Source: Rouxiella badensis
GTDB taxonomy: Bacteria; Pseudomonadota; Gammaproteobacteria; Enterobacterales; Enterobacteriaceae
Length of the DNA stretch: 49,004 nt
Direction of reading: 5' to 3'
Assembly (NCBI RefSeq): GCF_002093665.1
Contig: NZ_MRWE01000024.1
Span: forward strand, 25,724-74,727
The notes below the pieces were generated by a model. It was not told the origin of the DNA. It ran no database searches and saw nothing but the letters and a program-made list of their open reading frames with translations. The position numbers were made by a program, and so were the translations under genes. Below, piece after piece: positions 39,913-46,496 of the stretch. Position 1 is the stretch's first letter, and each line of letters opens with the position of its first letter.

Positions 39913-40629
39913 ATGACCGTCAACGCTGAAAATACCGTACCGAATCAGGTCCACATTGTAGCTATAGGCGGTGAGACTGCGGCCGATATGCAGCAGATTA
40001 CGGCCATCGATCGCTATATCCTGTCCTTAAGCCAAAAAGAAAGTCCGCAGATTCTGTATATCTCCACGGCGAGCGGAGACGTTCCAGAGAGGATTGAGCA
40101 ATTCGAGAAAAAATTCGCGTCGGCCGGCTACCTGGTAGAGAGCCTGTCTTTCTTCCGCACGCCTTATCCTACGGTTAAACAGATCGACGAGATGATAGCG
40201 CGAGCTGACGTGATTTTTGTCGCGGGCGGTAATACGCGGGCCATGCTGGCAGTCTGGAAAGAATTTTCAATCGATCAACAGCTCAAATCGGCCATGCGCC
40301 ACGGCACTATCCTCTGCGGCGTGAGCGCCGGAGCTATCTGCTGGTTTGATTTAGGGCATTCGGATTCGGGCGGTGGCTATTCACTCATCCCAGGCTTGGG
40401 GCTGCTGACGGGCGTCATGTGCCCGCATTTCGGATCTGAGGAAGGACGCGAGGAATCTTTCAGTGCGTTGCTGGCAGAGCAGAACATTTTGCCCGCCTAC
40501 GCCGCCGATGACGGCGTAGCCCTGCATTTTCGAGATGGGAAACTTCATAAAATAATCAGGACCGATGCGGCAGAACACGGCAAAACACTGATCTCACTCA
40601 GCGATAGCGAGAGGCCCACTGCTGAATAG
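39913..40629 (+). CDS. Peptidase S51 (dipeptidase E-like) protein
   Basis: A 238-residue cytoplasmic protein of the class-I glutamine-amidotransferase-like S51 family, whose best-known member cleaves Asp-X dipeptides. The nucleophile Ser is in the elbow LCGVSAGAICWF, with ADVIFVAGGNTRAML upstream and VMCPHFGSEEGRE and YAADDGVALHF downstream, the family positions for His and Glu. It is closer in layout to the YgaJ/Lmo0363-type proteins than to E. coli PepE. Its 3' end overlaps that of the convergent idi by 32 bases. Confidence 0.85.
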   Translation: MTVNAENTVPNQVHIVAIGGETAADMQQITAIDRYILSLSQKESPQILYISTASGDVPERIEQFEKKFASAGYLVESLSFFRTPYPTVKQIDEMIARADVIFVAGGNTRAMLAVWKEFSIDQQLKSAMRHGTILCGVSAGAICWFDLGHSDSGGGYSLIPGLGLLTGVMCPHFGSEEGREESFSALLAEQNILPAYAADDGVALHFRDGKLHKIIRTDAAEHGKTLISLSDSERPTAE

Positions 40630-41161
40630 TCTCTTGCCCGAAATGGGCAAGGATAACCTTGAACCACGCAGTAAACCTTGAAGAGTCCTGCTCGACGGCA
40701 GTAAAGACGTCGGGCACCGAGATCCACTGCCAACCTTCCGCCTCTTCCGGATTAAGCTCGGGCGTTCTTTCGAACAGGCCGATAAAAGTATGGTTAAATT
40801 CATTTTCTACCAAACCATTCGAGACATCGACGCGGTAGAGGATCTGGTCTACTTCCTGCAATTCACAGTGGAATCCCATCTCCTCATACAGCCTGCGGGT
40901 AGAGGCAGCCAGGTTACTCTCACCGGGACGTGGGTGGCCGCAGCAAGAGTTGGTCCAAAGACCGCCAGAATGGTACTTTCCACTGGCGCGTTGTTGAAGC
41001 ATGAGACGTCCCTGACTATCAAAAATAAATACCGAAAAAGCGCGATGCAGTGCGCCCTGCAGATGAACCTGCATCTTGGTGCCTACGCCGACCTTGTTAT
41101 CCTGTTCATCAACCAGAATCAGGCGTTCTTCTTGCACTTTATCTTCAATAATGAGGGACAT
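40598..41161 (-). CDS. idi: Isopentenyl-diphosphate delta-isomerase, type I
   Basis: Idi interconverts isopentenyl and dimethylallyl diphosphate, balancing the two isoprenoid building blocks. The 187 residues fit the type I NUDIX-fold enzyme (E. coli 182). The catalytic Cys is in GLWTNSCCGHPRPGE, the NUDIX-like helix in RRLYEEMGF, and the catalytic Glu in NEFNHTFIG. It starts 4 bases after the stop of a lipoprotein gene, so the two are probably co-transcribed, and its 3' end overlaps the S51 gene. No carotenoid genes are near. Confidence 0.94.
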   Translation of the reverse strand: MSLIIEDKVQEERLILVDEQDNKVGVGTKMQVHLQGALHRAFSVFIFDSQGRLMLQQRASGKYHSGGLWTNSCCGHPRPGESNLAASTRRLYEEMGFHCELQEVDQILYRVDVSNGLVENEFNHTFIGLFERTPELNPEEAEGWQWISVPDVFTAVEQDSSRFTAWFKVILAHFGQETIQQWASRYR

Positions 41162-41165
41162 AACT

Positions 41166-41561
41166 TTACTTCACTCTTGTCAGGCTATAGCGTTGCGCAT
41201 CATTTAAAGCCGTTTCATAACTTTGCGGCGTACCGTCCACCTGGATGGTCAATGCTTTATCTATAGGGGTTATTGCACAGGAAAATTTCACTTTCAGGCT
41301 GTGCACACCGTTCGCCAGATACAGGTCAACATACTGATTTTTCTGTAGTCCGGCCGCTTCTTTGTCATCAACATAAACAATCAGCGGACAGCTCTCGTCA
41401 AGAATCGATCCCGCAAGTTGGGGCTGTCGGTGTACACGAACTTTGGTGGTGTCGGGTTTACTGGTGGTATAGGCCTGCAAAACCTGTTGCGTTGGGGCAT
41501 AAGGGCCACTAGAACACCCAGCCAACACCAGTGCAGCACAAATCATGAGTAACTTTCGCAC
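41166..41561 (-). CDS. Small lipoprotein of unknown function
   Basis: The GTG at 41561 has GGAG eight bases upstream and opens a lipoprotein signal (MRKLLMICAALVLAGC), giving 131 residues. The mature part has PYAPTQQVLQAYTT, then VYVDDKEAAGLQKNQYVDLYLANGVHSLKVKFSC, reading as a beta-rich domain of the PEGA-like or DUF2846-like type (small domains that display GxY-type turns). Two Cys in the mature part (ESCPLIV and KFSCAIT) may pair. The gene is immediately upstream of idi. I do not recognise a named homologue. Confidence 0.75.
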   Translation of the reverse strand: MRKLLMICAALVLAGCSSGPYAPTQQVLQAYTTSKPDTTKVRVHRQPQLAGSILDESCPLIVYVDDKEAAGLQKNQYVDLYLANGVHSLKVKFSCAITPIDKALTIQVDGTPQSYETALNDAQRYSLTRVK

Positions 41562-41680
41562 GTTAAGGTCTCCGCGAGATAACAAAGGAATTGTTCATCG
41601 CCTTAAAGCAATCAAATTTCAGAGAGCTAAACCGTGGCAGAGTACTCATGATGCTTGAATCGGCGATATCTGATTTCATC

Positions 41681-41712
41681 TGCACTCGCGCTGCTAAGGT
41701 AGCGCTAGTGCA
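41681..41712. repeat. Long inverted repeat upstream of the lipoprotein-idi pair
   Basis: TGCACTCGCGCT and AGCGCTAGTGCA pair across an eight-base loop with one mismatch. No T-run follows on either strand, so it is not a standard terminator. It is about 120 bases upstream of the lipoprotein gene and could be an operator or a processed RNA stem. Confidence 0.55.
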
Positions 41713-41763
41713 GAGAATAGAGAAGGCCTGTAATGTAACGGAAGTTGAAGAATTAAAATGTTC

Positions 41764-42033
41764 TTATGGTGCGTTTCCCAAGATGTTGCTGGTCTCGAAC
41801 TCAACATGCCCACCGACGTGGAAATGATGTTGATCAAACGCCTCACGGCCCATCGGCGTCACTTTCGTTATCTCTCCTTCATAATTACCGTCTTCAACCT
41901 CCGTAATCCTCGTCTCGAGTCGATAACTCACCGGCGGATTTCCTACGGGGAAGGTCACCAGAGTCACTTTGTCACCCAGCGTAAACTGAGTTAACAGCGG
42001 CAAAGGCGCTTGCTCAAACATGGCTTCACTCAT
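41764..42033 (-). CDS. Hypothetical protein, 89 residues
   Basis: A well-placed ribosome-binding site (AAAGGAACTGAAA-ATG) supports this short gene. The product is acidic and soluble, with alternating strands: FTLGDKVTLVTFPVGNPPVSYRLETRITEVEDGNYEGEITKVTP, then HHFHVGGHVEFE near the end. This reads like a small beta-barrel (SH3- or CSD-like). I do not recognise a family. It stands alone on the minus strand at the left edge of the AT-rich tract. Confidence 0.6.
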   Translation of the reverse strand: MSEAMFEQAPLPLLTQFTLGDKVTLVTFPVGNPPVSYRLETRITEVEDGNYEGEITKVTPMGREAFDQHHFHVGGHVEFETSNILGNAP

Positions 42034-42410
42034 TTTCAGTTCCTTTTAGGATGAGAGGGGTAGACGAAGATAACAGTCGTTGTTTTTTTCACCATGAGCT
42101 TAAAACTCACTCACCCATAAAGCGTAGAACATTGGACAACTTTTATTTGTGGTCTTGATTAGGAAATTCAGAAAATCTCTCGGAATTATGGTCGCTTAGC
42201 GATCTCGGAAAGTTGTACAACCTGGTCAAAATCCTGTACCGATTTTGCTAGCAATTCTGTGCCAGACACGCCCTTTCCTGGCATGAAAGAGTGAAGTCAC
42301 AGCATGACTAACCCATTAAAAAATTTAAGTTATCTTTAATTAATTAATTGCCTTAGCGTTTTATTAGTACGTATTTAAGAATACTTAAATAGCACAAATT
42401 GATCAAATGT

Positions 42411-42443
42411 AAGTTGTACAAAGTAAGAGTTTTGTATAAGTTT
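42411..42443 (+). promoter_or_regulatory. MerR-type (MlrA/BluR-like) operator
   Basis: AAGTTGTACA, then 12 bases, then TGTATAAG forms an imperfect palindrome. The arrangement TTGTACA-N12-TGTACAA is the one I recall for E. coli MlrA, a paralogue of BluR, which controls the ycgZ-ymgA-ymgB genes. It lies 110 bases upstream of a ymgB-family gene. The assignment combines a sequence match with family knowledge; the regulator gene is not in the window. Confidence 0.55.
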
Positions 42444-42486
42444 AATGAAGCTCAATTAGAGCTCGTAACGAAGATGCTTTGCATTG

Positions 42487-42531
42487 CCACTGAAGGTGCC
42501 ACTCGATTTCCACCTTCAGTGGTATTTTTTT
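42487..42531 (+). terminator. Perfect terminator hairpin in the ymgB-like leader
   Basis: CCACTGAAGGTG pairs perfectly with CACCTTCAGTGG around a 12-base loop, followed after TA by seven T. It ends only 22 bases before the ymgB-like ATG and there is no gene upstream to terminate. It is therefore a leader attenuator or the end of a small RNA. Confidence 0.85.
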
Positions 42532-42552
42532 GACTACTCATGGGGTTATAAA

Positions 42553-42801
42553 ATGTCTCAAATAAACAGCGTTGAGTTAGAAAAATCCCGCGTCAAGACT
42601 GCTCATGCCATTAAAAGCGAATCAGACGTCATTCAGGAAATAAAGATAGAACTTTCCCTCAAAGGACGACTGGTCAATAACAAAGCAATCATGGCAAAAC
42701 TGCTCGAACGATTAGAAATAGAAACAGACGTGGTCAAATCAGATATTTATCGAAACGCCCTCGAAACAGTAGTATTTCGTACCCCGGACGACCTGATTTA
42801 A
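42553..42801 (+). CDS. YmgB/AriR-YcgZ family biofilm/acid-response regulator
   Basis: The ATG at 42553 (MSQINSVELEKSR) has GGGG upstream and gives 82 residues. The C-terminal half matches E. coli AriR (YmgB) and YmgA: RLVNNKAIMAKLLERLEIETDVVKSDIYRNALETVV with the ending RTPDDLI (E. coli RYTADDM). Members are small, helical dimers that relay blue-light/BluR and stress signals into the Rcs pathway, raising colanic acid and lowering curli. An in-frame codon at 42484 would start inside the terminator stem and is rejected. The gene is alone here, where E. coli has three or four paralogues. Confidence 0.85.
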   Translation: MSQINSVELEKSRVKTAHAIKSESDVIQEIKIELSLKGRLVNNKAIMAKLLERLEIETDVVKSDIYRNALETVVFRTPDDLI

Positions 42802-42802
42802 A

Positions 42803-42845
42803 AAATCTTCATCACAGGGCGCGATACCTTATGTGCCTTGTGATG
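42803..42845 (-). terminator. Stem-loop between the ymgB-like and NUDIX genes
   Basis: CATCACAGGGC pairs with GCCTTGTGATG (one G-U pair) across a 14-base loop. A T-run follows a few bases later on the minus strand only. It probably ends the NUDIX transcript and perhaps the ymgB-like one. Confidence 0.5.
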
Positions 42846-42888
42846 GTCAGATTATGCGTATGTCGCTGCATCCTTTGCCTATAGGCTC

Positions 42889-43305
42889 TCAAACTGGGTT
42901 AATGACTCGCCCTACTGCTCGCCCTATCGACGTCTTGTACCCCATTGGCATATTGAGCTCTGCAATCTCATTCAGACTAAACATCCCTATTTCTTTATGC
43001 TCATGGCTGACTTTTATCGTTTGGCTTGAGGCCGGTTCAACCTTCATGAGATAGGTCACAATCAATATTTCTTTAGCACCAATCCGGTAAAGCCAGGCGT
43101 CGATAATGCCCTGCACCGACGACGCTATCTGCGTCTCCTCATACATTTCACGGATAAGACATTCTTCAGGCGTTTCCCCTTTCTCGAGCTTTCCCCCCGG
43201 CAACTCCCACTCTTCCCGCTCGTTTTTTAATAGCAGAATCTTGTCGCTAATCTGCACAATCCCCTTAATCGAGACGGGAAATAGCGATTCCTGGTACGGC
43301 TGCAT
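42889..43305 (-). CDS. NUDIX hydrolase
   Basis: A 138-residue NUDIX-fold protein. The NUDIX box runs from GGKLEKGETPEECLIREMYEETQI, near residues 37-60: the Gly, the first Glu and the REx2EE metal-binding core are intact, but the usual Gly before the last hydrophobic residue is Gln. Upstream strands (VSIKGIVQISDKILLLKNEREEWELPGG) fit the family. Substrate cannot be inferred; small nucleotide-sugar or dNTP analogues are typical. It stands alone and faces the ymgB-like gene. Base composition is somewhat poorer in GC than the core genes. Confidence 0.88.
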   Translation of the reverse strand: MQPYQESLFPVSIKGIVQISDKILLLKNEREEWELPGGKLEKGETPEECLIREMYEETQIASSVQGIIDAWLYRIGAKEILIVTYLMKVEPASSQTIKVSHEHKEIGMFSLNEIAELNMPMGYKTSIGRAVGRVINPV

Positions 43306-43469
43306 AAGCTTCTCCGTAAGAAAGAGAGGATGTTTTTATAAAAGATAGATAAAAAATAAGACCATCAGATGACAGATTTATTCGTCAAACTGAACGCGAC
43401 ACTCAGAGCTCTCAGATATTTAAGGCACGAATGTTAAGGTAATAAGAATAGAGACATTGCGCCTTGCTC

Positions 43470-43793
43470 CTATAACCAACGCCTGCACTGAGAGACCTTG
43501 AGATGGCTGTTGTAGAAGACTTTGTGCTTACGGACCCCGCATCCCTGACAGCGGGCAATCACGTAGGTAGAAGGATAAGCTCTGCCTGATGGGCTCATCG
43601 CGCCTAAATGCTGAAGTTTTAGAATTTCCCAACGATGACCGTGCGGGATAAAGAGTAGCTGACGAGGTTTGCGGAGAGAACGGAAATGGTAACGATGGAA
43701 GATTTTTAAATATTTTAGATATCCTCGTCGGCAAACCGTACTTAGAGTGATTTCAAATACCATAACAACGGACAAATAGAACAACGTAAACAT
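43470..43793 (-). CDS. Hypothetical protein, 107 residues, possible Cys/His metal site
   Basis: I do not recognise this reading frame. It has a hydrophobic N-terminus (MFTLFYLSVVMVFEITLST), a basic middle and a C-terminal part with C-x2-C, then K-H and a final C (IARCQGCGVRKHK...SQC), which could be a zinc knuckle. The ribosome-binding site is weak. It lies alone in the AT-rich tract and could be a decayed or mobile-element gene. Confidence 0.4.
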   Translation of the reverse strand: MFTLFYLSVVMVFEITLSTVCRRGYLKYLKIFHRYHFRSLRKPRQLLFIPHGHRWEILKLQHLGAMSPSGRAYPSTYVIARCQGCGVRKHKVFYNSHLKVSQCRRWL

Positions 43794-44028
43794 TGTTTTT
43801 ACCCAGATATTTTCAACAGCATTAAAATTTGTCGCTATTTTTCTTAGGGCTGATGGGAGCGGGATTAAAAGAATTTGGCCCCAGACTCACGACGCATAAA
43901 CAGCGGGGAGTAATTTAGTTAATTTCATTATCTGGGATGTTGATGTAGCGCAAGGATGGGGTGATAGGACAGGCTTTAAGGCTATTATCGAGAGCAATAT
44001 TTCACGCTAAGTAAGATGTCGTTAATGA

Positions 44029-44361
44029 CTAAGATGAGATGTGAAACTTGTTGACCCGCTCCCCGTATGTGATCCAGCCATATTCAGGAATAACCGGCTT
44101 CATTCTGGCTGCATATTCTGGAAACCGGCAAATTCGGAGGGCATCCTCCAGAGACATAAACCCACTATCGTTCAGGCATTTCTGCCTTAACCTGCCGTTG
44201 AAGGACTCCACCGTCGCATTGTCCGTCGGCGTTCCTGGGCGTGAGAAGTCGATCCTTACCCCTCTTTCATACGTCCACCTGTCCAGCATTTTTCCTGTAA
44301 ATTCAGAGCAGAATTCGCATTTCAGTGATCCCACGGATACGCAGGCGCAGTGCGCTGCCAT
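44029..44361 (-). pseudogene. IS3-type orfB (transposase) fragment
   Basis: From FCSEFTGKMLDRWTYERG to PGTPTDNATVESFNGRLRQKCL and FMSLEDA the fragment matches the C-terminal catalytic part of IS3-type DDE transposases, including the final Glu in VESFNGRLRQ. The N-terminal two thirds with the first two Asp are missing, and the sequence after FMSLEDA is unrelated. It is a relic produced by deletion. Confidence 0.85.
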
Positions 44362-44597
44362 CGGCAGTTCTTTTTTGCCAGCACGTCCTGCAGCATCGCC
44401 TTGTCGAGGCTGAGGTCAGCAACCAGCCTCTTCAGCCGCAGATTTTCCTCTTCCAGCTGCCGCATATGTTTGAGTTCAGAAGGAGAAATTCCGCCGTATT
44501 TCTTGCGCCAGGTGTAAAACGTGGCATCGGAGATACCCAGCTCGGCATGCTTGAGAGCAAAGACAATCTGCTCTTCGGTGAATCGTGACTTTTTCAT
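44322..44597 (-). pseudogene. IS3-type orfA remnant with internal deletion
   Basis: The ATG at 44597 follows GGAGGGGGG. The protein opens MKKSRFTEEQIVFALKHAELG and then jumps to ISDATFYTWRKKYGG. Intact relatives have about 10 residues between (the pattern xPVxEVCRKxG), so an in-frame deletion of about 30 bases is inferred. The zipper SELKHMRQLEEENLRLKRLV and LDKAMLQDVLAKK follow. After this the frame enters unrelated residues up to the stop at 44322. Confidence 0.82.
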
Positions 44598-44919
44598 CTG
44601 CCCCCCTCCGTTCAGGGGAGTCAATATCATGCCGGAATTCTGTTTCTGAATGGAGCAGGATTTTGGGTCAAGGTCACGCGTTTATAGCAACGATCAACGG
44701 AAAAAAATCCTAGTGATCTGCCTGCGTATATGTCGAGATTTAAACCAGATGAGACATACGTCAAAGCGGCTCTTTCGATGGTTAGAAATGAGAATTTCTG
44801 ATAGCTTTAAATAGAATGTTAAAAGATTTAGATAGCGTGCAGATTATATCAAAACGGTTTTATTTTCGGAGGTAACCATAGAGTCGATTAGCGCTCTGTC
44901 TTCAGAGAGATTTTTAAGC

Positions 44920-45195
44920 ATGATGACCGCTTACTTTGTCACACCGGTCGAACTATTCACGGCTGCCCGCAAGAAATCTTTCAGTATTTACAGTGAAAAT
45001 AGCCGACTGTTTATCCTGAACTCCAAAGGCAATCAACGCCCATTGCGTCAAACCGAGTTAGAAGAGTTTCATAATCTGTTTAAAAAGACGGGAGGCATTA
45101 TGCCAATAACCTATCGCGACGTTACTTTCAACTCGTCTTATATCTTAGCGGCAATTGAGCACATCAATTTTAAGGAAGCTATACATGCCAAATAA
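44920..45195 (+). CDS. Hypothetical protein, 91 residues, upstream partner of a DUF1737 gene
   Basis: I do not recognise a family. The product is mixed alpha/beta and soluble: VTPVELFTAARKKSFSIYS, LFILNSKGNQRPLRQTELEEFHNLFKK and ITYRDVTFNSSYILAAIEHI. The end of the frame overlaps the start of the DUF1737 gene by 11 bases, with AAGGA inside it, so the two are coupled. The ribosome-binding site of this gene itself is weak (AGAGAG about 14 bases upstream). The overlap is the main reason to believe it is translated. Confidence 0.55.
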   Translation: MMTAYFVTPVELFTAARKKSFSIYSENSRLFILNSKGNQRPLRQTELEEFHNLFKKTGGIMPITYRDVTFNSSYILAAIEHINFKEAIHAK

Positions 45196-45382
45196 TCCAC
45201 CCGAAGGCTTACCAAGATACAGGCTTTTGACTGGCCCGGATGACGCATCTTTCTGTCATCGTGTTTCTGCCGCACTTGAGCTTGGGTATGAGCTTTACGG
45301 AAATCCGGCAATTACCTACGACTCTGACAAAAAGACCGTGATCGCTGCCCAAGCAATAATTTGGAAAAGTGAAAAGAGTTAG
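45185..45382 (+). CDS. DUF1737 domain protein
   Basis: The ATG at 45185 gives 65 residues, MPNNPPEGLPRYRLLTGPDD followed by ASFCHRVSAALELGYELYG and VIAAQAIIW. This is the typical DUF1737 pattern (RYRLLTGPDDxxFCxRVxxALxxGxxLxGxP). AAGGA lies eight bases upstream, inside the preceding gene. It is a small stand-alone domain of unknown function, common in proteobacteria. The pairing with the 91-residue gene looks like a two-gene unit. Confidence 0.82.
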   Translation: MPNNPPEGLPRYRLLTGPDDASFCHRVSAALELGYELYGNPAITYDSDKKTVIAAQAIIWKSEKS

Positions 45383-45437
45383 ATCACCCTTTTTCTAACA
45401 GGCCGGGCGGGTTATGGAATAGACAATCATCAGAAAT

Positions 45438-45638
45438 CTAATCACGAGTTATTCGACATGAAAAACATCCCTTTTTCGCATTATGGGCCAGAATAAATTT
45501 AACTTCTGGCCTCTGAAATAACGCTAAAATTTTTGCCTTAACTTCTTCAGGTTGCGTAACTGTACCCTCGACTATCAGTGTTTTATTGATTTCGACAGGG
45601 CCGTCAAGCGTGACTTTGCCTGTGATTTTTTTCCTCAC
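45438..45638 (-). CDS. Possible small hypothetical protein (66 residues)
   Basis: The frame opens with GTG at 45638 without a visible ribosome-binding site. The sequence (ITGKVTLDGPVEINKTLIVEGTV, then EVKAKILALFQRPEVKFILAH) is amphipathic and protein-like with two Cys near the end, but I do not recognise it. It lies beside the integrase remnant and may be a fragment of a lost gene. Confidence 0.3.
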   Translation of the reverse strand: MRKKITGKVTLDGPVEINKTLIVEGTVTQPEEVKAKILALFQRPEVKFILAHNAKKGCFSCRITRD

Positions 45639-45927
45639 GATTTGAACCGATATATCCCTGACACAGCGGCAGCCAACCGGTGGTTAACTCGCCGATGGTG
45701 AATGCCCACGACTTAAGAGCGGTCTCGAAATTTACCCAATCTTTATGGTCCTTAGGTGTCATCAGCAAAGGGTGGCGTTACGCCTCAGGATTGGACGTTT
45801 ATTCTTTGCCAAACGGCACCGCAGAGTGAGCAAGCAGGGGAAGCTGAGCAACTTTGGTCACGCATTCCAAAGTCTCTGCCAGATGAAGAGGATTGGGAAT
45901 GCGTTGAGCTTAGGTATAAAAAACCGC

Positions 45928-46140
45928 CACTTTATGATGTCCGGCGGCATTATTGTCGTGCTGCAACGCATTCTCGGCCACTCGGATATCCGCGTAACGA
46001 TGCGCTATGCCCACTTTGCCCCTGACCATTTAGAAGATGCCTTAACCAATAATCCGTTATCGATTTTGGGTGCAAAAATGCCTGCCAAAAGTGGCGGTAA
46101 AATGGCTACAGAGGTTCTTTCTGGGAACAATTCAGGGTAA
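45928..46140 (+). pseudogene. 3' remnant of a tyrosine-type integrase
   Basis: The last 70 codons read HFMMSGGIIVVLQRILGHSD, then IRVTMRYAHFAPDHL and EDALTNNPLSILG. This is the C-terminal end of a phage-type tyrosine recombinase, with the LGH histidine and the nucleophilic Tyr in TMRYAHF. The preceding HxLRHTF arginine box and everything upstream are missing, replaced by unrelated sequence in the same frame. It ends 56 bases from the terminator end of sdsR, the expected place for an integrase beside its att site. Confidence 0.85.
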
Positions 46141-46195
46141 CTCGATGAGGTTAAGTAGTTGATTTTATTTTAAGTGGTTGATTTTGATAGCGGGC

Positions 46196-46299
46196 AAAAA
46201 AAAGACCGAATACGATTCCTATATTCGGTCTAGGGAAATGGCTCTTGGGAGAGAGCCGTGCGCTAAAAGTTGGCATTGATGCAGGCGGTTAAGCCATAC
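46196..46299 (-). ncRNA. sdsR: Small RNA SdsR (RyeB)
   Basis: The minus strand matches, from memory, enterobacterial SdsR almost base for base: GCCTGCATCAATGCC, CAACTTTTAGCGCACGG, CTCTCTCCCAAGAGCC, ATTTCCCTAGACCG and a final AATATAGGAATCGTATTCGG stem with a run of eight T. The inferred RNA is 104 nt. SdsR is a very abundant sigmaS-dependent, Hfq- and ProQ-binding RNA that represses ompD, tolC, mutS and others in stationary phase. Its place next to yebY is as in E. coli. A -10-like CTACTCT lies seven bases upstream of the inferred start. Confidence 0.92.
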
Positions 46300-46305
46300 A
46301 ACTTA

Positions 46306-46313
46306 AAGAGTAG
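46306..46313 (-). promoter_or_regulatory. SigmaS-type -10 element of sdsR
   Basis: CTACTCT on the minus strand ends seven bases before the predicted first base of SdsR. It resembles the sigmaS extended -10 CTAYACT, with the favoured C just upstream. sdsR is known to be sigmaS-dependent. Confidence 0.55.
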
Positions 46314-46496
46314 TCGAGCTTAAATGCTTTTCCAGCGAGTTTGACGACCTGTGATAATTACTTAACGAAATGAGTTACGTTTTGTGACAACATTCGCAAA
46401 ACCACCCATTAACTGTGTGGAATTCAAGCAAGAAGGGGGTTTTTAGACAGGGGGATATTAAAGAGGCCGACGTGGATCAGCCTCAGGAAGCTCAAC

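Larger units (their letters stand above)
42034..42552. other. Long AT-rich leader region upstream of the ymgB-like gene
   Basis: No gene is seen in these 519 bases. They hold two TTGTACAA palindromes (42213-42220 and 42413-42420, the second part of a MerR-type operator) and a perfect terminator hairpin at 42487-42531. A short RNA from about 42445 to 42531 is possible. Confidence 0.6.
44029..44630 (-). mobile_element. Degenerate IS3-family insertion sequence
   Basis: Fragments of the two IS3-type genes lie head to tail, in different frames and joined by a large deletion. The orfA part (44322-44597) keeps the helix-turn-helix and the leucine-zipper region. The orfB part (44029-44361) keeps only the region around the last catalytic residue. 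I could not define terminal inverted repeats or a target-site duplication. It is surely inactive. Confidence 0.85.

Noticed and set aside
41591-41827. 78-codon open frame on the plus strand
   Set aside because: It crosses the inverted repeat at 41681-41712 and overlaps the end of the 89-residue gene on the other strand. No ribosome-binding site or family is seen.
43794-44028. Minus-strand frame ending FMRRESGAKFF near 43870-43910, possibly the end of a lost gene
   Set aside because: Only a few residues are readable and no family could be recognised.
45756-46025. 89-codon plus-strand frame overlapping the integrase remnant
   Set aside because: It is in a different frame from the recognisable integrase end. 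The part before 45928 (EQAGEAEQLWSRIPKSLPDEE) looks protein-like, but I could not assign it; it may be a fragment of another lost gene.
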